NCBI GenBank assembly: GCA_018262715.1
Contig: JADFDS010000013.1
Span: 1-58,131 of the forward strand
DNA length: 58,131 nucleotides
Source of the DNA: Bacteroidota bacterium
GTDB lineage: Bacteria > Bacteroidota > Bacteroidia > Bacteroidales > VadinHA17
Reading direction: 5' to 3'
Of the stretch, positions 19,613-29,026 are shown in pieces. The notes beneath the pieces are model-generated. The model did not search any database. It was not told the origin of the DNA and saw only the letters and a list, made by a program, of their open reading frames with translations. A program made the translations under genes and the position numbers. Each line of letters starts with the position of its first letter. The first letter of the stretch is position 1.

Positions 19613-19675
19613 TTAAAGATGGAATGGAGGGCTATGCCTCCCCGGTTAGAAAACATGCCCGGATACATAAAAGAT

Positions 19676-19702
19676 GAAGAGGCGCCTCTGCCGCGCCTCT
19701 TC
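19676..19702 (-). terminator. Hairpin between convergent genes
   Basis: The stem GAAGAGGCGC / GCGCCTCTTC (10 bp) has a 7-nt loop. On the minus strand it is followed by ATCTTTTATG. It probably terminates the small secreted-protein gene and could also stop transcripts from the pseudouridine synthase side. Confidence 0.65.
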
Positions 19703-19776
19703 CCAACTTAACCTAAAACTAACCTAAATCAACCACCTGATGATTGTCCGGGCCCTGGCGGGACCGTAAGAAATGC

Positions 19777-20241
19777 TCATTTCTTCATCAGTATCTTTTT
19801 TACCTCACTCAGTATCTTGTCAGCCTCATCTGCCTTTTCTTTGGGGGCTCTTATACTTACAACAACTCCATCCAGGGAAATGTTGTAAAAAACTCCTTCT
19901 TTTTCCTCCTGCATCCGGATCATGGCCCTGCCGGGCGCTGCTCCGGCAGCCTCCCCGCGTTCCGGAAAATCTGCTGTCGTGGCAGTCCATACCATCCTGC
20001 TCCCTTTACCGGGTTTCCGGATGATTCTTTTCCCTTCACCCGTTTCGATAATCAGGTTGCCACCCTCATACCGGATGGTGTCACCTTCAATTACTGCTGA
20101 GTCCTTTACTATACTGTCTTCTTCCACAGTGACCACAATCACCTTCTTCTCGACATTCTTTGTCTCCTGTGCGGATAGTGTAGTTGTTCCGGCAAAGATG
20201 GCTGCCACTATTCCTATAACCGTTGAGAGTGCTTTTGTCAT
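19777..20241 (-). CDS. Small secreted protein of unknown function
   Basis: A 154-residue protein with a clear signal peptide (about 1-24, ending TTLSAQ). I do not recognise a family. The mature part is charged and beta-rich (KKVIVVTVEEDSIV, GDTIRYEGGNLIIET), with a middle Ala/Gly-rich segment and an amphipathic C-terminal helix (APKEKADEADKILSEVKKI). It is transcribed divergently from the histidine kinase gene across a 132-bp region with promoters on both strands, so it may be a target or modulator of that two-component system (inference). Confidence 0.75.
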   Translation of the reverse strand: MTKALSTVIGIVAAIFAGTTTLSAQETKNVEKKVIVVTVEEDSIVKDSAVIEGDTIRYEGGNLIIETGEGKRIIRKPGKGSRMVWTATTADFPERGEAAGAAPGRAMIRMQEEKEGVFYNISLDGVVVSIRAPKEKADEADKILSEVKKILMKK

Positions 20242-20268
20242 TGCCTGTGTTTATTCTTTCTGACAGTA

Positions 20269-20276
20269 CAAAAATA
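20269..20276 (-). promoter_or_regulatory. -7 element for the small secreted protein
   Basis: On the minus strand TATTTTTG lies 28 bp upstream of the start at 20241. A weak TTTA is found 23 nt further upstream. It is back-to-back with the kinase promoter. Confidence 0.55.
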
Positions 20277-20340
20277 GCCCATATAATCCGGGGAGGGGTT
20301 AAAGTGAGGTTAAAACTGGTTAACAAAAAGTTAAAACGGA

Positions 20341-20369
20341 TTTCGACATTATTTATATGTATAATTTTG
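20341..20369 (+). promoter_or_regulatory. Promoter for the two-component operon
   Basis: TTTC (20341-20344), a 17-nt spacer and TAATTTTG (20362-20369). The predicted transcription start (about 20375) falls at the first ATG (20374). The mRNA would therefore be essentially leaderless, or use the second ATG at 20380. Confidence 0.5.
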
Positions 20370-20373
20370 CGCC

Positions 20374-21924
20374 ATGAACATGAGGAAATTCACCGGTCTG
20401 ATAGTGCTGATGGTGGTATCTGTGGTTGCTATCGTATGGGTTCAGGTGACATGGATCAGCAATTCGGTCAAGGCCCAGAACGAGCAGTTTGATTTCTTCG
20501 TGATCAACAGTCTTCGTAACACCGCGCACTCCATGGAGACAAACCGAAGAATGAATTTCCTCAATGAGATGTTCATCAGGGGATATTCGGCACTTCCTCA
20601 GACAATTGAGCGAACAGCTTCACAGGGTCTCACGACCGGAAGGTACTCCATCCAGAGCCAGATCACCTCCGACAGTGATTCCGTGGAAATAATCGTCTCT
20701 GAAAATGAGAACCCGCCGGTCAGGATGAAGGTTACCCGGCAGGAGGCCAGTGAAAAGATGGGCAGCAGCATTGTTGTGGGATCTGATGAATATATGCGTT
20801 GGATGCAGCAGCAGGCAATCGAGTTCCAGTCGATGAGCAACCAGCTGGCATCCGAGATGTTCGTCTGGGAAAGAAACAAGGAAATAAACAAGGAAGAGTT
20901 GCTTCAGACCCTGAAGGGTGAGCTGGCTGCCTCAGGCATCAATACGCCGTTTGAGTTTGCAGTCATCCGGAGTGACTCCATAATCGACGGAGTCTTTGAC
21001 AAGGCAAAAAGAAGAGATTTTCTCGATAGCCCGTACAGGGTCAGCCTGTTTACCCAGGGATTGTTCAGAAGAGGAGAATCGCTTTCCGTGGTCTTTCCCA
21101 GGAAGACTAACTATGTGCTTGGAACCATGGGGCTTATGCTTGGCGGATTTGGTCTTTTTCTCCTGATAATCCTCTCAACCTTTGCTCTGAGTCTATGGTT
21201 CATTATCAGACAAAAGAAGACCTCAGAAATGCAGGCTGACTTCATCAACAACATGACGCATGAGTTTAAAACGCCGATCGCCACTATCTCGCTGGCAGCG
21301 GATACCATTGCAAACAGCCGGGTTATAACTGATGAGAACAGGGTTCGTCATTTCATCAGCATGATCAAGAAGGAGAACTCCCGGATGAACAGGCAGGTGG
21401 AGTCTATTCTTCAGATAGCAACCCTTGACAAGCATGAGATGGATTTCAGATTTGCCCCGACCGATTTGCATGAAGTGATCCGCCAGGCCATCGACACCAT
21501 TGAGATCCAGGTGACCGACAGGGGAGGTGTGGTTCACCGGCATCTCGATGCGGAAAACAGCATTATTAACGGTGACACCGAACACCTGCGCAACCTGGTG
21601 CATAACCTGCTTGACAATGCCAACAAATACTCCGAGAAAGCGCCTGACATCACAGTGAATACAAGCAGCAATGACAGCGGAATTTTCCTTCAGGTGGCTG
21701 ACAGGGGCATAGGGATGAGCAAATCAGTGCAGAACCGGGTCTTCGAACGCTTTTACCGTGAAACTACAGGCAATATTCACAATGTCAAGGGCTTTGGGCT
21801 GGGACTCAACTATGTAAAAGCCATTACCGAAGCTCACGGGGGAACAGTCACCGTAGAAAGCGAACAGGGTGAAGGGAGTGTTTTTACAGTATTTTTACCA
21901 TTCAGCAATGAGACCAGGGCATGA
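20374..21924 (+). CDS. Sensor histidine kinase
   Basis: A 516-residue membrane kinase. TM1 is about 8-29 and a second TM about 251-275, enclosing a roughly 220-residue periplasmic sensor region with no recognised domain. The HisKA H-box is DFINNMTHEFKTPIATI with phospho-acceptor His296. The HATPase domain shows N-box NLLDNANKYS, G1 VADRGIGM, F-box RFYRE and G2 KGFGLGLNYV. It overlaps the response regulator gene by 4 bp (ATGA). The HK-RR pair is of the kind common in Bacteroidota, but its stimulus cannot be read. ATGs at 20374 and 20380 are both possible starts. Confidence 0.93.
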   Translation: MNMRKFTGLIVLMVVSVVAIVWVQVTWISNSVKAQNEQFDFFVINSLRNTAHSMETNRRMNFLNEMFIRGYSALPQTIERTASQGLTTGRYSIQSQITSDSDSVEIIVSENENPPVRMKVTRQEASEKMGSSIVVGSDEYMRWMQQQAIEFQSMSNQLASEMFVWERNKEINKEELLQTLKGELAASGINTPFEFAVIRSDSIIDGVFDKAKRRDFLDSPYRVSLFTQGLFRRGESLSVVFPRKTNYVLGTMGLMLGGFGLFLLIILSTFALSLWFIIRQKKTSEMQADFINNMTHEFKTPIATISLAADTIANSRVITDENRVRHFISMIKKENSRMNRQVESILQIATLDKHEMDFRFAPTDLHEVIRQAIDTIEIQVTDRGGVVHRHLDAENSIINGDTEHLRNLVHNLLDNANKYSEKAPDITVNTSSNDSGIFLQVADRGIGMSKSVQNRVFERFYRETTGNIHNVKGFGLGLNYVKAITEAHGGTVTVESEQGEGSVFTVFLPFSNETRA

Positions 21925-22613
21925 GCAGGAAAAACGCAAGGATATTTCTGGTTGAGGATGATATCAGTTTCGGATCGGTGCTGAAATCATATCTCGAGAT
22001 AAATGATTTCGAGGTAGACCTCGTCGATGACGGGAAAGCGGCAGTGGAGACATTCCGTAAGGGAGTTTATGATCTCTGCATACTTGACGTTATGCTGCCG
22101 CATGTGGATGGTTTCACAATTGCCTCGGAGATCAGGATCATGAATTCGGTCATCCCCATTATCTTCCTTACCGCTAAGAAGCTTAAGGAGGACCTGTTAA
22201 AGGGTTATGGCGTAGGGGCTGACGATTATATTACAAAACCGTTTGACACTGATATCCTGCTGTGCAAGATCAGGGCTATCATTGCGAGGAGGGACATTCA
22301 GGACGGAACGCGCGACATATATGAGATCGGTAAATATATTTTCAATTCGCGGTTGCGCACACTTACCCTGGGCGACCAGGAGCGGCAGCTGTCGCCCAAG
22401 GAGGGACAGTTGCTTGAAATGCTTGCCATTTCACCCAATGCCCTGGTCAGCAGGGAGGCAGCCCTGAGGAAGATATGGGGCGCCGATGATTATTTCACTG
22501 CCCGGAGCATGGATGTTTATGTCACCAAGCTCAGGAAATACCTGAGTGATGATCCGCAGATCCTCCTGAAGAACATTCATGGAAGCGGGTTTCAACTGGT
22601 TGTAGGAGAATAA
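21921..22613 (+). CDS. OmpR-family response regulator
   Basis: A 230-residue protein with a receiver domain (1-120; acidic pocket EDD near the N-terminus, phospho-acceptor Asp56 in CILDVMLPHVDG, conserved Thr/Lys in FLTAKK and YITKPFD). A C-terminal winged-helix trans_reg_c domain follows (LSPKEGQLLEMLAISPNALV, ARSMDVYVTKLRKYL, NIHGSGFQLVV). It is translationally coupled to the kinase. Its stop codon abuts a short-repeat array. Confidence 0.95.
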   Translation: MSRKNARIFLVEDDISFGSVLKSYLEINDFEVDLVDDGKAAVETFRKGVYDLCILDVMLPHVDGFTIASEIRIMNSVIPIIFLTAKKLKEDLLKGYGVGADDYITKPFDTDILLCKIRAIIARRDIQDGTRDIYEIGKYIFNSRLRTLTLGDQERQLSPKEGQLLEMLAISPNALVSREAALRKIWGADDYFTARSMDVYVTKLRKYLSDDPQILLKNIHGSGFQLVVGE

Positions 22614-22660
22614 AAGTCTGAAGGTCTGAAAGTCAAAAGGTCTGAAGGTCAGACGTCTAT
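22613..22660. repeat. 8-bp tandem array, AAGGTCTG family
   Basis: Starting at the last base of the response regulator stop, the units read AAAGTCTG, AAGGTCTG, AAAGTCAA, AAGGTCTG, AAGGTCAG and a degenerate sixth. AAGGTCTG is the reverse complement of CAGACCTT, the unit of the 22-copy array at 53806-53981. Confidence 0.75.
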
Positions 22661-22662
22661 GA

Positions 22663-22694
22663 TCTTGCTGTCTTGCAGTCCTGCAGTTTGTGAG
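22663..22694. repeat. 8-bp tandem array, TCTTGCAG family
   Basis: Four consecutive 8-mers: TCTTGCTG, TCTTGCAG, TCCTGCAG, TTTGTGAG (the last degenerate). The array sits between the AAGGTCTG array and the 7-bp array. Confidence 0.6.
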
Positions 22695-22729
22695 TGAAAA
22701 TCGACAATCGCAAATCTCAAATGGCAAAT
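22695..22729. repeat. 7-bp tandem array ending at the cdd stop
   Basis: Five 7-mers: TGAAAAT, CGACAAT, CGCAAAT, CTCAAAT, GGCAAAT. On the minus strand they read ATTTGCC-ATTTGAG-ATTTGCG and so on, the same family as 18866-18886. The array reaches the cytidine deaminase stop codon. Confidence 0.65.
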
Positions 22730-23220
22730 TATTTCCCAAGGTTTCTCCCGGTGAAACTGAGTGGCATCAGCCCCTGGCTGTTTTCAAGGACATAAATGGC
22801 TGATTTTCCTGCCAGGATGACCTTTATCGGGCTACTGCTCCTCTGTTCTTCCTCAATCAGCATTTGCCGGCAGTTGCCGCAAGGCGGTACCGGTTCCTCA
22901 GTCAGCGAGCCATCAGTCAGGGCAGCGATTGCTATCGCCACCACTTTCTTATCACTGAAATTGGCAACCGAATATGACAGTGCGGTTTTCTCTGCGCAAC
23001 TTCCTGAGGGGTAGGCGGCATTTTCAACATTGGCTCCCCTCACAATCTCTCCGCTGTCAAGAAGCAGGGCTGCTCCAACCATGAAATGCGAATAGGGAGA
23101 ATAAGCTCCCGATGCTGCCCTGACAGCCTCTCCAACAAGCGCCTTTTCCATTGCCGGCAACTCATCCTCGCTGTTGTATTCAAGGAAAGAGATAGTTGTT
23201 TCTCTCTTATTCATAGACAT
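22729..23220 (-). CDS. cdd: Cytidine deaminase
   Basis: A 163-residue zinc enzyme that converts cytidine/deoxycytidine to uridine/deoxyuridine in pyrimidine salvage. Motifs: SPYSHFMVGAALL, NVENAAYPSGSCAEKTA (zinc Cys plus catalytic Glu) and PCGNCRQML (two zinc Cys). The frame is open to 23274, but that start adds 18 unconserved residues beside the divergent promoter. I prefer the ATG at 23220 (or 23214). Confidence 0.93.
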   Translation of the reverse strand: MSMNKRETTISFLEYNSEDELPAMEKALVGEAVRAASGAYSPYSHFMVGAALLLDSGEIVRGANVENAAYPSGSCAEKTALSYSVANFSDKKVVAIAIAALTDGSLTEEPVPPCGNCRQMLIEEEQRSSSPIKVILAGKSAIYVLENSQGLMPLSFTGRNLGK

Positions 23221-23276
23221 TATCAGTGAATTACAGTGCCATAAATGTAATAATATTTTGACCTCCTGAGGCACAA

Positions 23277-23309
23277 TTTGTCAGGGCTGCCGACATTTTC
23301 TTATTTTTG
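23277..23309 (+). promoter_or_regulatory. Promoter for the LysM glucosaminidase gene
   Basis: TTTG (23277-23280), a 21-nt spacer and TATTTTTG (23302-23309). The ATG at 23324 follows a leader of about 8-10 nt. Confidence 0.65.
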
Positions 23310-23323
23310 CCAAAAGGCTTCGG

Positions 23324-24454
23324 ATGAAAAACCTGTTTTTATATATAGTTCTTGTATCTGTCCTGCTGTTTAGTTCCTGCAGCCCGGCAAGAAGGGCAGC
23401 CAGGAGCACGGTCTCCACAGGTCCGGCCTCGGAATATGCACGGGAGTATATCCTCAATTACAGCAATCTGGCTGTAAGCGAGATGAAACGATCCGGAGTA
23501 CCTGCCAGCATCACGCTGGCCCAGGGAATGCTGGAGTCGAACTACGGACGCAGCCGGCTGGCCACGCAGGGCAACAACCATTTTGGCATCAAGTGTCACA
23601 GCGACTGGTCGGGAAAAAGGATATATCACGATGACAATCGCAGGGGTGAGTGTTTCAGGTCTTACGCCTCACCCGAAGAGTCATACAGGGACCATTCTGA
23701 CTTTCTCGTGAATGGCTCGCGTTACCGCGACCTTTTCAAACTGGGCGCCACGGACTACAAAGGCTGGGCGCACGGATTGAAGAAGGCTGGTTATGCCACC
23801 GATCCGAAGTATCCCGAATTACTTATACGCAAGATCGAAGAGTATAGCCTGTGGGCATATGATACAGGAGGGACCTCGCCAATTGTTCCGCAGCAGGCAA
23901 CAGCCTCACAGCCGGTGAAAAGTGATACAGCTACTGCAGTGGCAATACCCGCAAGGACCACCGTGACATCCCGGCCGGCAGTGAAAGAAACCGGCACCGG
24001 ACAGGTGCAGCCGGTGGTGAAAGAGGCCGGCACCGGGCAGGTGCAGCCGGCGTCTGACAAAAAATCAACCGTAAGGGAAGAAGAGGAGCCGATCAAGGTG
24101 ATCAGCATCTCAACTGGAGAGAAGACGCTCGAGAACAACAATGTGGAATACATCATTGTCGGAGAGGGAGATACCTATGAATTGCTAGCTGAACGGCATC
24201 AGCTTCTTTCATGGGAGATAACCCGCTACAACGACCTCGCAGCAGGCGCGCCGCTGATACCCGGACAGGTGGTGTATCTTCAGCCCAAGCGCACCAGGGC
24301 GGCCCAGGGATTATCGGTTCATACGGTGGAAGCTGGTGAGACCATGTACAGCATCTCACAGAAATATGCCATTAAACTTTCGTCGCTGTATAAGATGAAC
24401 CTGATGGATGAGGGTACCGAATGCCGCCCGGGGCAGAAGCTCAGGTTAAGATAG
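23324..24454 (+). CDS. Glucosaminidase-LysM lipoprotein (peptidoglycan hydrolase)
   Basis: A 376-residue protein with lipoprotein signal LLFSSC (Cys19). The endo-beta-N-acetylglucosaminidase domain spans about 38-180, with catalytic Glu71 in TLAQGMLESNYGRS and the family motifs NNHFGIKCHSDW and FRSYASPEESYRDHSDFL. A low-complexity linker (about 190-260) contains a duplicated 12-residue unit (VKETGTGQVQPV / VKEAGTGQVQPA). Two C-terminal LysM modules follow (about 277-322 and 331-376, the second ending GQKLRLR). It should cut peptidoglycan glycan strands in the periplasm, for growth or daughter-cell separation. Confidence 0.93.
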   Translation: MKNLFLYIVLVSVLLFSSCSPARRAARSTVSTGPASEYAREYILNYSNLAVSEMKRSGVPASITLAQGMLESNYGRSRLATQGNNHFGIKCHSDWSGKRIYHDDNRRGECFRSYASPEESYRDHSDFLVNGSRYRDLFKLGATDYKGWAHGLKKAGYATDPKYPELLIRKIEEYSLWAYDTGGTSPIVPQQATASQPVKSDTATAVAIPARTTVTSRPAVKETGTGQVQPVVKEAGTGQVQPASDKKSTVREEEEPIKVISISTGEKTLENNNVEYIIVGEGDTYELLAERHQLLSWEITRYNDLAAGAPLIPGQVVYLQPKRTRAAQGLSVHTVEAGETMYSISQKYAIKLSSLYKMNLMDEGTECRPGQKLRLR

Positions 24455-24460
24455 CCAATG

Positions 24461-25420
24461 TCAGTCCATTTCCCATCCTGACGGATCGAAGCCCCGAAGG
24501 AACTCCGCAGCGCTCATCTTCTTTCGTCCCTCAGGGACGAGTGAAAGTATCTCGAGGGTACCCTGACCGCAGGCGACCATGAGCCTCGATTTCTCCTTCA
24601 CAATAAGCGTTCCGGGTATGTTGCCGGTGATGTCATTGCTGATGGTGCTGCCCAGTATTTTCAATCTGAGACCTGCGCTCTCCTTCCTGAGCATGGTGGT
24701 TGCACCCGGGCAGGGTGAAAGGCCTCTTACCAGGTTATGAATCTTTTCTGCCTTTTCTTCCCATCTGATAACAGTATCGGCAGGAAATATCTTTGGTGCC
24801 GCTTTCAGCTTTGCGTCATGTGTCTTTTTCTGGGGTACCGGTTTGAGACTTCTGGCAGCCAATCCCCTGGCAGTTTCAACCACAAGTGAGGCGCCCGTCA
24901 CCATGAGGCGGTCATGGAGGCTGCCTGCGGTCTCGTCAGGTGATATCCCTGTCTCCCTCGAGAGCAGGATCATGCCCGTATCTATCTCTTTGTCAATGAG
25001 GAATGTGGTAACGCCTGTTCTGGTCTCGCCGTTGATGATCGCATGGTTTATGGGTGCGGCGCCCCTGTACTGCGGAAGCAGCGAGGCATGAAGGTTGAAT
25101 GTCCCGAGCGGAGGCATGCTCCAAGCTTCCTTTGGAAGCATCCGGAAGGCCACCACCACAAAGAGATCAGCATTAATATCCCTCAGGGCGGAAATGAATT
25201 CCGGATCACGCAGTTTCTCAGGCTGAAAGAGTGCAAGCCTATGTTCCAGGGCATACTCTTTCACAGGGCTGAAGGTGATCTTGCGGCCGCGACCGGCAGG
25301 CCTGTCCGGAACAGTGACCACTGCAGCGATGTCAAACCCCGTTTCATGCAGGGCTTTCAGGCTCGCAACAGCAAACTCCGGCGTCCCCATGAATACTATG
25401 CGCAGCGTTGACTCAGTCAT
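24461..25420 (-). CDS. fmt: Methionyl-tRNA formyltransferase
   Basis: A 319-residue enzyme of usual length. [15 protein letters not shown] opens the formyl-THF-binding fold. [24 protein letters not shown] carries the catalytic Asn/His, and [15 protein letters not shown] the catalytic Asp. A C-terminal OB-like domain (RLKILG..., [12 protein letters not shown]) binds tRNA. It formylates the initiator Met-tRNA. The start overlaps the ribBA stop by 8 bp, so it is the distal gene of the operon from LptF/G. Confidence 0.97.
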   Translation of the reverse strand: MTESTLRIVFMGTPEFAVASLKALHETGFDIAAVVTVPDRPAGRGRKITFSPVKEYALEHRLALFQPEKLRDPEFISALRDINADLFVVVAFRMLPKEAWSMPPLGTFNLHASLLPQYRGAAPINHAIINGETRTGVTTFLIDKEIDTGMILLSRETGISPDETAGSLHDRLMVTGASLVVETARGLAARSLKPVPQKKTHDAKLKAAPKIFPADTVIRWEEKAEKIHNLVRGLSPCPGATTMLRKESAGLRLKILGSTISNDITGNIPGTLIVKEKSRLMVACGQGTLEILSLVPEGRKKMSAAEFLRGFDPSGWEMD

Positions 25421-26657
25421 TTTCGCCTTTTGTTGGTGTCTTGTAGCAAGTAATGCTGTGCCCCATTTTGGTGGCCTTGGTCTCCAGGTAAAACGAGTTG
25501 TACTGGTTGGGAGGAATGATCAGGGGTATGGTCTCGACAATTGAGATACCGTATCCTTCCAGTCCTGCCCGCTTTACCGGGTTGTTCGAGATAAGCCTGA
25601 CTTTTCCAAGCCCTATGCCCCTCATGATATTGGCTCCGATACCGTAGTCGCGTTCATCTTCACGGAAGCCCAGTTCGATATTTGCCTCAACCGTGTCGCG
25701 TCCCTGCTCCTGCAGTTTGTATGTCCGTATTTTGTTAATCAGGCCGATACCCCTTCCTTCCTGGCTGAGATATATAATTGCCCCTTTCCCTTCGGCTTCG
25801 ACCATCTGCATGGCCATATGAAGCTGCGGCCCGCAGTCACACCTCTTCGATGCAAAGATGTCACCGGTGAAGCATGAGGAATGCACGCGCACCAGGACAG
25901 GTTCATCCTTGGTCCAGTGCCCTTTTACCAGGGCGGCATGTTCAAGGCCGTTACTGACCTGCCTGAATGGGATGAAATCGAAGTCGCCATACTCGGTAGG
26001 CAGTTTGACCTGTTCTCCCATCTCCACTATCGATTCAATTCCGAGGCGGTACCGTATAAGGTCCCTGATTGAAATTATCCTGATGCCGAACTTGTCAGAC
26101 AGTTTGATCAGGTCAGGCAGACGTGCCATGGTTCCGTCCTCGTTCATTATCTCCACCAGTGCACCGCCCGGATTCAGCCCTGCGAGCCTGGTCAGGTCAA
26201 CGGCAGCCTCTGTGTGCCCTGCTCTCCGGAGAACGCCTTTGGTACGGGCCTTGAGGGGGAAAATATGCCCGGGCCTTCCAAGCTGGTAGGGTTTTGTGGA
26301 TGGATCTACCAGCGCCTTGATAGTAAGTGCCCTGTCTTTGGCCGATATGCCTGTAGTTGTCTCGGGACTGAGCAGGTCGACAGACACTGTGAACGGTGTT
26401 TCGTGAAGAGATGTATTGTGGCCTACCATCATGTTAAGCTCCAGTTCCTCGCATCTCTCTTCGGGTAGTGGCACGCAGATCAGACCGCGTCCGTGCGTTG
26501 CCATGAAATTCACTATCTCCGGTGTGATCAGTTCAGCCGCACAGATGAAATCACCTTCGTTCTCCCTGTCTTCATCATCCACGACAATAACCACCCGGCC
26601 TTCCCTGATCTCCCCGATGGCTTCATTGATTGTATTCAGCTTTGTCTCATCTGTCAT
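25413..26657 (-). CDS. ribBA: Bifunctional 3,4-dihydroxy-2-butanone-4-phosphate synthase / GTP cyclohydrolase II
   Basis: A 414-residue fusion for both entry steps of riboflavin synthesis. The RibB half (about 1-205) has [25 protein letters not shown] and [14 protein letters not shown]. The RibA half (about 210-410) has [20 protein letters not shown] (three zinc Cys), [11 protein letters not shown] and [15 protein letters not shown]. The ATG at 26657 begins 1 bp after the upstream glycosyltransferase stop; a longer frame to 26696 would overlap that gene. I see no FMN riboswitch, as expected inside an operon. Confidence 0.97.
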   Translation of the reverse strand: MTDETKLNTINEAIGEIREGRVVIVVDDEDRENEGDFICAAELITPEIVNFMATHGRGLICVPLPEERCEELELNMMVGHNTSLHETPFTVSVDLLSPETTTGISAKDRALTIKALVDPSTKPYQLGRPGHIFPLKARTKGVLRRAGHTEAAVDLTRLAGLNPGGALVEIMNEDGTMARLPDLIKLSDKFGIRIISIRDLIRYRLGIESIVEMGEQVKLPTEYGDFDFIPFRQVSNGLEHAALVKGHWTKDEPVLVRVHSSCFTGDIFASKRCDCGPQLHMAMQMVEAEGKGAIIYLSQEGRGIGLINKIRTYKLQEQGRDTVEANIELGFREDERDYGIGANIMRGIGLGKVRLISNNPVKRAGLEGYGISIVETIPLIIPPNQYNSFYLETKATKMGHSITCYKTPTKGEND

Positions 26658-26658
26658 T

Positions 26659-27825
26659 TTAAACACGTTTGGTGGGTTCCCATATCCCGTTTTCAATCCC
26701 TATTACTACCTTCACAAACCCTGCTGTCAGCGCTGCATTCATTAACAGGAACTGAGTCACATAACGCTGAAGGAGCAGCTTTTTTCCCCTCCTGTCAAGC
26801 GCGATGTCAAGCGCTGACAAAATTATGAAAATCAGCTGAATTGCTGTAAGACAAAAATAGAAATCAGACCGGCCTGAAAGAATGACCGTTGTCATGAAAA
26901 ACAGCACCAGCAGCAGGGGGGTTAACCACCTCATTATCTTATGTGAAAGAAAAGCAAAGACAACCCCCGGTCTTCCTGAGATGAAGGGTCCGAATCGGAA
27001 CAGGTTCTGGAATGATCCGGCAGCAATCCTTGTCCGCCGGCGGAACTGCTCAATCATGTCAGGCTGGGTGTCTTCATAAACCACTGCTTCCGCGATGTTG
27101 AAAGCCCTGTAGTTCTGTTTCAGCACGGACAGGCCCACAAAGAGGTCATCAACCAGGGTGTTATCCGGCAGCCGGGGGAAGAGGCTCCGGCGCACCGCAT
27201 AGCAGCCTCCGTAAGGCCCGGGCATTGCTCCCCAGAGATTGCCCTCAGCTCTCTTCAGTGCTGTTTCAAAACGGCTGTACATGATCTCCTGCCGCGTTAT
27301 TCCCATGTCAGCAGCAGATAAAGTACGGACGGTGGCATCACATAATCCGGTACGCGGGTCCGCAAATCCATCTGCCATCTGTCTGACGACGGAAGGAGTG
27401 AACATCACATTGGCATCAGTTACAACCAGGATATCTCCTTTTGCCTTCGAGGCGAGTTCGTTGAGCATGGCTGCCTTTCCTTTTCTTTCAGCGTTGATGA
27501 TGAGCTGAATATGCGGGTTAGTGGCTGCCACAGCGGTTATAACGGCGCCGGTGCCATCGTCAGAACCGTCTGAACCAATAATGAAGTCCAGCTTTTCGGC
27601 CGGATATTCCGAGGCCAGCATGCTGCGAATCTTTTTTTCTGCCACTTCCTTCTCGTTATGCAGCGACATCACCACGGTTACTGTTGGAAGGGATGCTGAG
27701 ACCACGGCCGGGGAAGGTGCCCGCCTCTTCTTTACGTTTGCTGCCAGGATTACTGCTGCCGGATAGATGAGATAGGACCATGCCAGCAATGCAGCTGTGA
27801 TAACCAGGATTGTTTCAGCTGCCAT
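26659..27825 (-). CDS. Membrane glycosyltransferase family 2
   Basis: A 388-residue GT-A enzyme. An N-terminal TM (about 3-28) precedes the catalytic domain with [33 protein letters not shown] (DxD-like) and [22 protein letters not shown] occupies the usual (Q/R)xxRW position, and two or three C-terminal TM helices follow (about 290-375). Such enzymes build polysaccharide or glycolipid at the inner membrane. It overlaps the upstream GT4 gene by 11 bp. Acceptor and sugar are unknown. Confidence 0.87.
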   Translation of the reverse strand: MAAETILVITAALLAWSYLIYPAAVILAANVKKRRAPSPAVVSASLPTVTVVMSLHNEKEVAEKKIRSMLASEYPAEKLDFIIGSDGSDDGTGAVITAVAATNPHIQLIINAERKGKAAMLNELASKAKGDILVVTDANVMFTPSVVRQMADGFADPRTGLCDATVRTLSAADMGITRQEIMYSRFETALKRAEGNLWGAMPGPYGGCYAVRRSLFPRLPDNTLVDDLFVGLSVLKQNYRAFNIAEAVVYEDTQPDMIEQFRRRTRIAAGSFQNLFRFGPFISGRPGVVFAFLSHKIMRWLTPLLLVLFFMTTVILSGRSDFYFCLTAIQLIFIILSALDIALDRRGKKLLLQRYVTQFLLMNAALTAGFVKVVIGIENGIWEPTKRV

Positions 27826-29026
27826 ATTTCAGCTTTTTGTAGAATTCAAGCAGTCGTGCCGTGACGGAGGCGTTATCATATCTCTCCTTTACCAGGCTTA
27901 AGGCTGCCCTCCCTGTTGAGGCCCTCAGGCCGGGATTTTCAAGCATCCTGATAATGGCAGCGGTGAATGACGCCGGGTCTGAGGCAACTGCCAGTTCCCG
28001 GCCGTTTTCCACGGGCAGTCCGGCCACAGCCGCAGGGGTGGCTACCACAGGCCTTCCTGTGCTCATGGCCTCAATGATTTTTATCCTGATGCCGCTTCCT
28101 GCAAAGAGCGGGGCTACCATCACATGGTTTGAAGCTATGAATTCCAGGGCGTTGTCCGGTTCTCCCTCGTTAAAAATATTGTGCCCGGAGGGCAGGAAGG
28201 CCCCCTTGCTAAGTCCTTTTCCGGCAATATGCAGGGTGGCTGAAGGGATCTTTCTTATGACTCCGGGCCACACTTCGGAAATGAACCAATTTATTCCGTC
28301 TGCATTGGGTTGCCAGTTCATCGCACCGATGAATCCAACGCGCGGGCTTTCCGGTGGAGGCTCCGGGAGCATAAGAGCTTCGTTTGTTCCGGTCTCCGAA
28401 AGGAACACCGGTTTATTTCCGGCCACTGATCTGAACCAGGCGGCGTCAGACTCGCTGATGGGCACCACGGCGTCAAACTGCCCCGCTGCCTTTGTTTCTG
28501 TCTTCTTCAGCCTCCGTGAGAGGACGGACAGGTAATATTTACGGAGTGGACTGCAGGCTGTGGCGGCCATCATTTCCCTGATCGTATGTTCGAGGTTATG
28601 AGCCCTGAGGACCACAGGGGAGGTGGTCAGGTTTCTGATCTCGTTCAGGTAGAGGGTAAGGGGCAGGCCTTCACAATGGATTATGTCGAAATGACTTCCG
28701 GTGAGTATGCTGCGAAGTGTTTTGGAGTATTCCGCTGACCTGAACCTTGCGAGGTCATAAGGTTCACCGGAGAAGAGCAGGTTCAGGATCATCGGGAGAG
28801 GCCTGATCGCTGTATTTACCGGAACAGTGAAGTAATCGATGAGATAATCCGGTTTCGCGCCGAAGGCGGAAATTCCGGAAGTCAGGTGCTTTTCTGTCAC
28901 CATTGAAAGCACCGTCACGTCTGCTCCGGTGGCAGAGAGGCCTCTGACACAGTGAACTGATGCCACCGTTCCGCCGTCATGCACCGGCCAAAGGGGTCTA
29001 GGCGCCAGTACCAGTATCTTCATCAT
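27815..29026 (-). CDS. Glycosyltransferase family 4 (group 1)
   Basis: A 403-residue GT-B glycosyltransferase. The N-terminal domain begins MKILVLAPRPLWPVHDGGTV (glycine loop). The C-terminal domain has VGFIGAMNWQPNADGINWF and a sugar-nucleotide motif APLFAGSGIRIKIIEAMSTG (EX7E-like). It is probably part of LPS or exopolysaccharide synthesis. It overlaps the LptF/G gene by 29 bp, so polysaccharide assembly and lipid export are transcribed together. Confidence 0.88.
   Translation of the reverse strand: MMKILVLAPRPLWPVHDGGTVASVHCVRGLSATGADVTVLSMVTEKHLTSGISAFGAKPDYLIDYFTVPVNTAIRPLPMILNLLFSGEPYDLARFRSAEYSKTLRSILTGSHFDIIHCEGLPLTLYLNEIRNLTTSPVVLRAHNLEHTIREMMAATACSPLRKYYLSVLSRRLKKTETKAAGQFDAVVPISESDAAWFRSVAGNKPVFLSETGTNEALMLPEPPPESPRVGFIGAMNWQPNADGINWFISEVWPGVIRKIPSATLHIAGKGLSKGAFLPSGHNIFNEGEPDNALEFIASNHVMVAPLFAGSGIRIKIIEAMSTGRPVVATPAAVAGLPVENGRELAVASDPASFTAAIIRMLENPGLRASTGRAALSLVKERYDNASVTARLLEFYKKLKYGS

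Noticed and set aside
22613-22729. CRISPR-like array
   Set aside because: Repeat units are only 7-8 bp with no spacers, and no cas gene is present.
27861-28535. 224-residue plus-strand frame within the GT4 gene
   Set aside because: The opposite strand encodes a well-conserved glycosyltransferase; this frame is a codon-usage shadow.
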